Shown here in pieces: positions 53,968 through 57,661 of a stretch of DNA of 57,661 nucleotides (position 1 is the stretch's first letter; every line of letters begins with the position of its first letter). The DNA is from an uncultured Eubacteriales bacterium (lineage in GTDB: Bacteria > Bacillota > Clostridia > Oscillospirales > Butyricicoccaceae). Where the stretch lies: NCBI GenBank assembly GCA_910586105.1, contig CAJUGU010000005.1:1-57661 (forward strand), written 5' to 3'. The translations under genes were made by a program, and so were the position numbers. Under the pieces are notes generated by a model that saw only the letters and a list, made by a program, of their open reading frames with translations, ran no database searches and had not been told where the DNA came from.

Positions 53968-56433
53968 TCAGCCGCCGCACAGGTCGAGCTGGTAGAGCAC
54001 GACCTCGTGCGGCTTGAGCGTTGTATGAAGCCGGAAGGCCCCTTCCGCGTCCGGGCGGAGCTGTCCGAACCAGTATTCCGGCGCGGCGGCGAGCCGCAGC
54101 TGTTCGAGATCCGCGAGGGCGATCTCGGCGGGCGCGCCCCAGCGGACCCATTGGTCAAAGCTGGAACCGTGCTCCCGGCTGATGCGGAAGGCGTGCAGCC
54201 GGTGCGCGCACTGGGGCAGGCCGTTGAGACGCAGCTCGGTTTCCAGCGGGCCGGTCTGCTCGAAGACCCGGTAAGCGTCCTCCGGGCGTTCCAGCCGCCG
54301 GTAACGGTAGCGGTAAAGGCTGTCATGACCGCAGTAATGGAACAGTAAAATCTGGAGCTGCCGCTCGTCCCGGGCGGCAAAGTACCAGTCGCCAGACGCG
54401 AGCAGCTGCCCGCCCAGCTTCCGCAGCAGGCGCAGGGCCTGCCAGCCGCTTTTGGGGATACCGTTGTAGGTGAACAGGCCATAGCCGCCGTGGAAGGGCT
54501 GCAGGAACGCGCCGCGCTCCTCCATGAAATCCGTCAGCAGCCAATAGCCGAAGGCTTCCGGGCGGTCGTAGTTCTCGGTGATATTTTTACAGAGCCACGC
54601 CGCTTTATAGCAGGTGTCCTCGGACAGGTCGCGCTGCCAGAGAGTCGAATTCCATTCCTCCATCCAGATGGGGCAGTCGGGTTCGCCGACCGTTTTCAGC
54701 AGCTGCCGGATGCGCCTGAGGAGGTTCCGGGTGAAGTGGCGGTCGCTGCTGCGCGCGGCCGGCAGGAAATCCTGCGATTTGGAAATGTGCATGAACTCCT
54801 GATCGAGCTCCAACCCCTGGTGCGGATAATTCTGGGTCGTGATAAAATCCGGAAAGCAGCCGTTCGCCTTCGTGAACCGCAGGAAATCCAGAAGTACGTC
54901 GGCATTCCACGCGAAGCTGGCGAAGCCGCCGGGGCCTCCGAACTGCAGCGCGGGGTCGGCGCCCTTGACCGCCTGATAGCTGGCCTGATAATGCGCGTGG
55001 AATTCCTCGAACGTCACATCGGTAAACGTGGGGACGTGCAGTCCGATCGTCGTGAAGCGCCATTCGCGCACGGCGCTGCGGCCATAGCGGGCGATCCAGT
55101 GCTGGATACTGCGGCCGACCGTTTCGCGCCACTTGCCCAGGTCGGCGGCAACGGAAAAGTTGCTTTCGCGGTTGAGCACAAAAACGTCGTATTTTTTCAG
55201 CGCCCGGGGCATCAGCCCCAATTCGATATACAGCTTGAAGCCCTGCGCGACCAGAAAATCGAGCAGCAGGTCAATATACAGGAAGTTCAGCAGCGGCCTG
55301 CCGTCGCCGTCCTCCTGATAAAACTGCATACTGTCGTCAAAAATGCCGTGAAACCGGATGTATTCAAACCCGATTTCCTGCTGGGCGCGGGCGATCTGCT
55401 GCTGCACCTCCGCAAGAAGCCCCTCCCGGGCGTAGCCGAAATTCAGCAGCCTGCGCCACGTGTGACGCAGGGGACGGGCGGGCTTCTGCGCGTCGATCGC
55501 TGCGGCGCGGCGGTGCGATGGGGCGGGCGCGCCCTCGTCGGCCTCGGCGAGCGGGAGATAGTCGAACAGGACGGCCAGATCGCGGCGCGGCTCCTGCGTA
55601 TCGGCGGGAGGGCTTTCCCGCCCCTCCGCGCGATGCGCCGTGCGGTACTTCCCGGGCGATACGCCATAACGCTGCCGGAACTTGCGGATCAGGGCGGCGG
55701 AGGTGGAAAAGCCGGTCTGCATGGCGATTTCGGTGATCGAACGGCTGCTGTTTTCCACCAGCTCAAGCGCGGCCTGGAGCCGGAGGTTCAGAAGATAATC
55801 GGTGATGGTGGCGTGCAGATGGCTGGAGAAAAAGCGGGAAAGGTAGTTCGGGCTGACATAGACCGACGCGGCCAGCTCGGCGACCGATACATCCTCGTTC
55901 CAATGCTGATGGAGCTGCTGGAGGACGGTATCCAGCCGGGCGATTGCGGGACGGGACAGGCGCAGGTCCTTCCCGTCCCGGCGCGCCGGGAAATTATCAT
56001 GGATGAATTGGAGCATTTCCAGCAGGGAGGCGTAGACCTCGCGCTGGGGCTTCCGGTTCAGATACAGCGAAACGGAATGCGCGAGCCGCCGCCGCAGCTC
56101 GTTAAAGACCGTCTGCGGCGCCGTCTGCCGATCGCAGGCGGCGCAAAGCACCCGCCCCTCCTCCGACGGCAGGGCGCTGAGCTTCAGGCAGTCCGGCGGG
56201 ATCTGTAGCACGATCGCGCAGCCGCCTTCGGAGCACGACGCCTGGCACAGCTCCAACGGATTGACCAGCAGGAGGCCGGCCTCGGTGAGCGTGACCGCTT
56301 GGCCGCTCAGCAGGGCGCTGACCGTGCCGCACAGGACAAAAAGCAGCTGTGCGCCTTCGCTCCACAGCAGGCGGGGGCGGCGGTCCTGTAAGGTGGAGAG
56401 CACGACCTCGCTGCTGCCAAAATGATCGATCAT
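53968..56433 (-). CDS. AraC-family regulator fused to a GH39-like domain
   Basis: An 821-residue protein. The N-terminal cupin-like sensor (about 1-100) leads to the AraC helix-turn-helix at about 165-265 (SVAELAASVYVSPNYLSRFFSSHLHATITDYLLNLRLQAA and ITEIAMQTGFSTSAALIRKFRQRYGVSPGKYR). From about 320 to 821 lies a glycoside hydrolase family 39 (xylosidase-like) barrel and beta-sandwich. The nucleophile position is kept as Glu593 in IWMEEWNSTLW. The acid/base WNEP motif reads WRFTTIGLHVPTF (458-470), so Glu is lost. The domain is therefore more likely a sugar sensor than an enzyme. It sits upstream of the esterase-symporter unit, its probable target. Predicted cytoplasmic. Confidence 0.9.
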   Translation of the reverse strand: MIDHFGSSEVVLSTLQDRRPRLLWSEGAQLLFVLCGTVSALLSGQAVTLTEAGLLLVNPLELCQASCSEGGCAIVLQIPPDCLKLSALPSEEGRVLCAACDRQTAPQTVFNELRRRLAHSVSLYLNRKPQREVYASLLEMLQFIHDNFPARRDGKDLRLSRPAIARLDTVLQQLHQHWNEDVSVAELAASVYVSPNYLSRFFSSHLHATITDYLLNLRLQAALELVENSSRSITEIAMQTGFSTSAALIRKFRQRYGVSPGKYRTAHRAEGRESPPADTQEPRRDLAVLFDYLPLAEADEGAPAPSHRRAAAIDAQKPARPLRHTWRRLLNFGYAREGLLAEVQQQIARAQQEIGFEYIRFHGIFDDSMQFYQEDGDGRPLLNFLYIDLLLDFLVAQGFKLYIELGLMPRALKKYDVFVLNRESNFSVAADLGKWRETVGRSIQHWIARYGRSAVREWRFTTIGLHVPTFTDVTFEEFHAHYQASYQAVKGADPALQFGGPGGFASFAWNADVLLDFLRFTKANGCFPDFITTQNYPHQGLELDQEFMHISKSQDFLPAARSSDRHFTRNLLRRIRQLLKTVGEPDCPIWMEEWNSTLWQRDLSEDTCYKAAWLCKNITENYDRPEAFGYWLLTDFMEERGAFLQPFHGGYGLFTYNGIPKSGWQALRLLRKLGGQLLASGDWYFAARDERQLQILLFHYCGHDSLYRYRYRRLERPEDAYRVFEQTGPLETELRLNGLPQCAHRLHAFRISREHGSSFDQWVRWGAPAEIALADLEQLRLAAAPEYWFGQLRPDAEGAFRLHTTLKPHEVVLYQLDLCGG

Positions 56434-56484
56434 AGCGGCGCGCCTCCCGTCCAGCCGCCGCTTGGGGCTTGTGAATACCGATTC

Positions 56485-57294
56485 TTACAAAAAGGTTTCA
56501 TTTTTTGCCCGTCCGCCGCCATACAGGGCTTCCAGCTCCTGTTTATGATAAAGATAACCGGGGTCGTCGAAATACTTGGCCTGCTGCGGGCAGCCCTTGA
56601 CGCATTTGCAGCATTTCATACAGACGCCGCTCACAAGGGAAGGCTCCGCAGAATCGATCGAACCCAGCGGGCAGACCGAAGCGCACCAGCCGCAGCGGAT
56701 GCAGCGGCCGTCCGTCTTCGGCTTGACCTTACGGATATCGATGCCCTTTCCGTCGCGGTCGCGCGGGGTGTAGTAAGGCCGGAGCGGGGTTTCTCCGCGG
56801 GCGGCGACAGGGAAGGCAAGATTTCCCGCAAGCAGCTTTTCCGCAATGCGGCCGGCGAACGCCTGCGCCTCCGCAAGGTCGTCCGCGTCGGGACGCCCTT
56901 TGCCAAGCGTATCCGAAAACGAATGCTCGCCAACGAACGCGCCCGCGGCAATGGTGCGGAAGCCGTGGCTGTCCAGGATTCCGCGCAGCTCGATCAATGC
57001 GTCGTCGTAGCTGCGGTTGCCGAACAGAACGATCGGGATACCGAGCGCGCCGTTGCCCTGCAGGGTATCCAGATACTTGAGGAGCAGGTTGGGGACGCGT
57101 CCGGCGATGACCGGCACGCCGAGAATCACAAGGTCGTTTTCGGTGAAAACAGCCGGTTCCGTCCGGGCGTCCGGCGGGGTAAAATCGAATGGCTCCGCGG
57201 GTTGGCGGAGCTGTTCGGAAAGATGGGCGGCGAGCGCGGTGACGATTTTTTCGGTCGTACCGGTACCGCTGAAATACATGGCGTGGATGTTCAT
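56485..57294 (-). CDS. EFR1-type flavodoxin-ferredoxin fusion
   Basis: A 269-residue protein. The flavodoxin-like domain (1-155) has the FMN loop YFSGTGTTEKIV and LVILGVPVIAGRVPN. The C-terminal ferredoxin domain (about 190-250) carries two 4Fe-4S motifs, CIRCGWCASVCP and CMKCCKCVKGCP. EFRs couple flavin and Fe-S electron transfer in anaerobes; partners are usually unknown. Start 57294 follows AGGAGG. It stands between the AraC-GH39 gene and a DUF1349 gene on the same strand. Confidence 0.93.
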   Translation of the reverse strand: MNIHAMYFSGTGTTEKIVTALAAHLSEQLRQPAEPFDFTPPDARTEPAVFTENDLVILGVPVIAGRVPNLLLKYLDTLQGNGALGIPIVLFGNRSYDDALIELRGILDSHGFRTIAAGAFVGEHSFSDTLGKGRPDADDLAEAQAFAGRIAEKLLAGNLAFPVAARGETPLRPYYTPRDRDGKGIDIRKVKPKTDGRCIRCGWCASVCPLGSIDSAEPSLVSGVCMKCCKCVKGCPQQAKYFDDPGYLYHKQELEALYGGGRAKNETFL

Positions 57295-57343
57295 GCGCAA
57301 TCCTCCTTGTGACAAACCGGATGTTCGCAGGGATGGGGAAGCA

Positions 57344-57661
57344 TTATATTCCGGGGTCCGGCGGCTGCCCGTCATGGGCGGGCCATTGGCATTCGAGCAG
57401 CTGCATTTCTGTGAAAACAGCCTGGAAAGAGGAGTCCTCCGGGCTGCACGCGTAGAGGCCGAACCGGATCTCGTCCTGCGCCTCCCACAGGTGGCAGATC
57501 CGCAGCTGCCGGAAGGCGCTGCCGTCTTCCGAACATTCGATGCGGAAATCGTCCTCCCGGCGGCTGAGCCGGTACCACATGGTATGGACGGAGGCGTCGA
57601 TCTCGGTGGTCGCCCAATCCGAATAGCCGTGGTTGGTGACGACGCTCCCCAGATGCTGGAT
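57344..57661 (-). CDS. DUF1349 domain protein, 5' end outside the window
   Basis: At least 105 C-terminal residues, open to the right edge of the window. The sequence matches the end of the DUF1349 / concanavalin-like beta-sandwich: VVTNHGYSDWATTEID, MWYRLSRREDDFRIECSEDG and IRFGLYACSPEDSSFQAVF. Family members are about 200 residues and often occur in carbohydrate loci. The true start lies beyond the window. It is 49 bp upstream of the EFR1-type gene and may be co-transcribed with it. Confidence 0.85.
   Translation of the reverse strand: MQHLGSVVTNHGYSDWATTEIDASVHTMWYRLSRREDDFRIECSEDGSAFRQLRICHLWEAQDEIRFGLYACSPEDSSFQAVFTEMQLLECQWPAHDGQPPDPGI

Overview
The window looks like a chromosomal segment of a GC-rich, spore-forming Clostridium-class Firmicute, probably close to the Oscillospiraceae/Ruminococcaceae. 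The grounds are a 28-residue SpoVM-type peptide, a SpoIVFA/SpoIVFB-like pair, lysine/peptidoglycan synthesis by the DapL route, a split 'modular' glutamate synthase next to an alpha-type GlnA and an ANTAR regulator, split transketolase, and strong GGAGG ribosome sites throughout. No rRNA, tRNA, CRISPR array, IS element or phage was recognised.

Layout. 1-3.3 kb: a methyl-accepting chemotaxis protein with a long leader, a 1-kb gene-poor stretch carrying an array of GGAAC/GTTCC words, then two tiny genes (a 50-aa membrane protein and spoVM) that share one terminator. 3.3-11 kb (minus strand): P1-family peptidase, a 3-TM protein, an ECF S component with type III pantothenate kinase (CoA precursor supply), and dapF-pyrG-dapL-ybaK-like. 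11-18.3 kb (minus strand): a nitrogen-assimilation operon with the glutamate synthase split over five genes, then glnA and an ANTAR-domain RNA-binding regulator. Its leader holds a large intrinsic terminator that overlaps a small A..G hexaloop hairpin, which suggests autogenous antitermination. 18.4-26.5 kb: a TetR gene, a recombinase-like remnant, and a LysR-controlled accessory redox cluster. That cluster ends in an unusual 683-aa lipoprotein fusing three SLH repeats, a flavodoxin and an aldo/keto reductase. 26.7-32.4 kb: a 23-repeat Sel1 protein, a TtcA-family tRNA thiolase, a PleD-like diguanylate cyclase and a TetR regulator. 32.5-37.1 kb: FapA (DUF342)-CheX-CheY and a flippase. 37.4-41.6 kb: a DeoR regulator divergent from split transketolase, then HxlR and PEBP. 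41.9-46.6 kb: a two-component system, an ECF sigma factor with a membrane partner, and a small acidic orphan protein. 47-50.3 kb: ispDF, a CarD-like regulator and the SpoIVFA/B-like pair. 50.5-57.7 kb: a carbohydrate-utilisation locus with a GPH symporter, a tandem esterase, an AraC regulator fused to a GH39-like domain, a flavodoxin-ferredoxin protein and a DUF1349 protein cut by the window edge.

Structures not explained by single genes include four copies of a dispersed palindromic repeat in gene-free gaps, one copy showing compensatory base changes. There are also well-formed operator palindromes between divergent promoters (LysR, TetR, DeoR) and downstream of hxlR. Starts were chosen by Shine-Dalgarno position and N-terminal domain fit. 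All family assignments come from motifs read by eye; no database search was possible.
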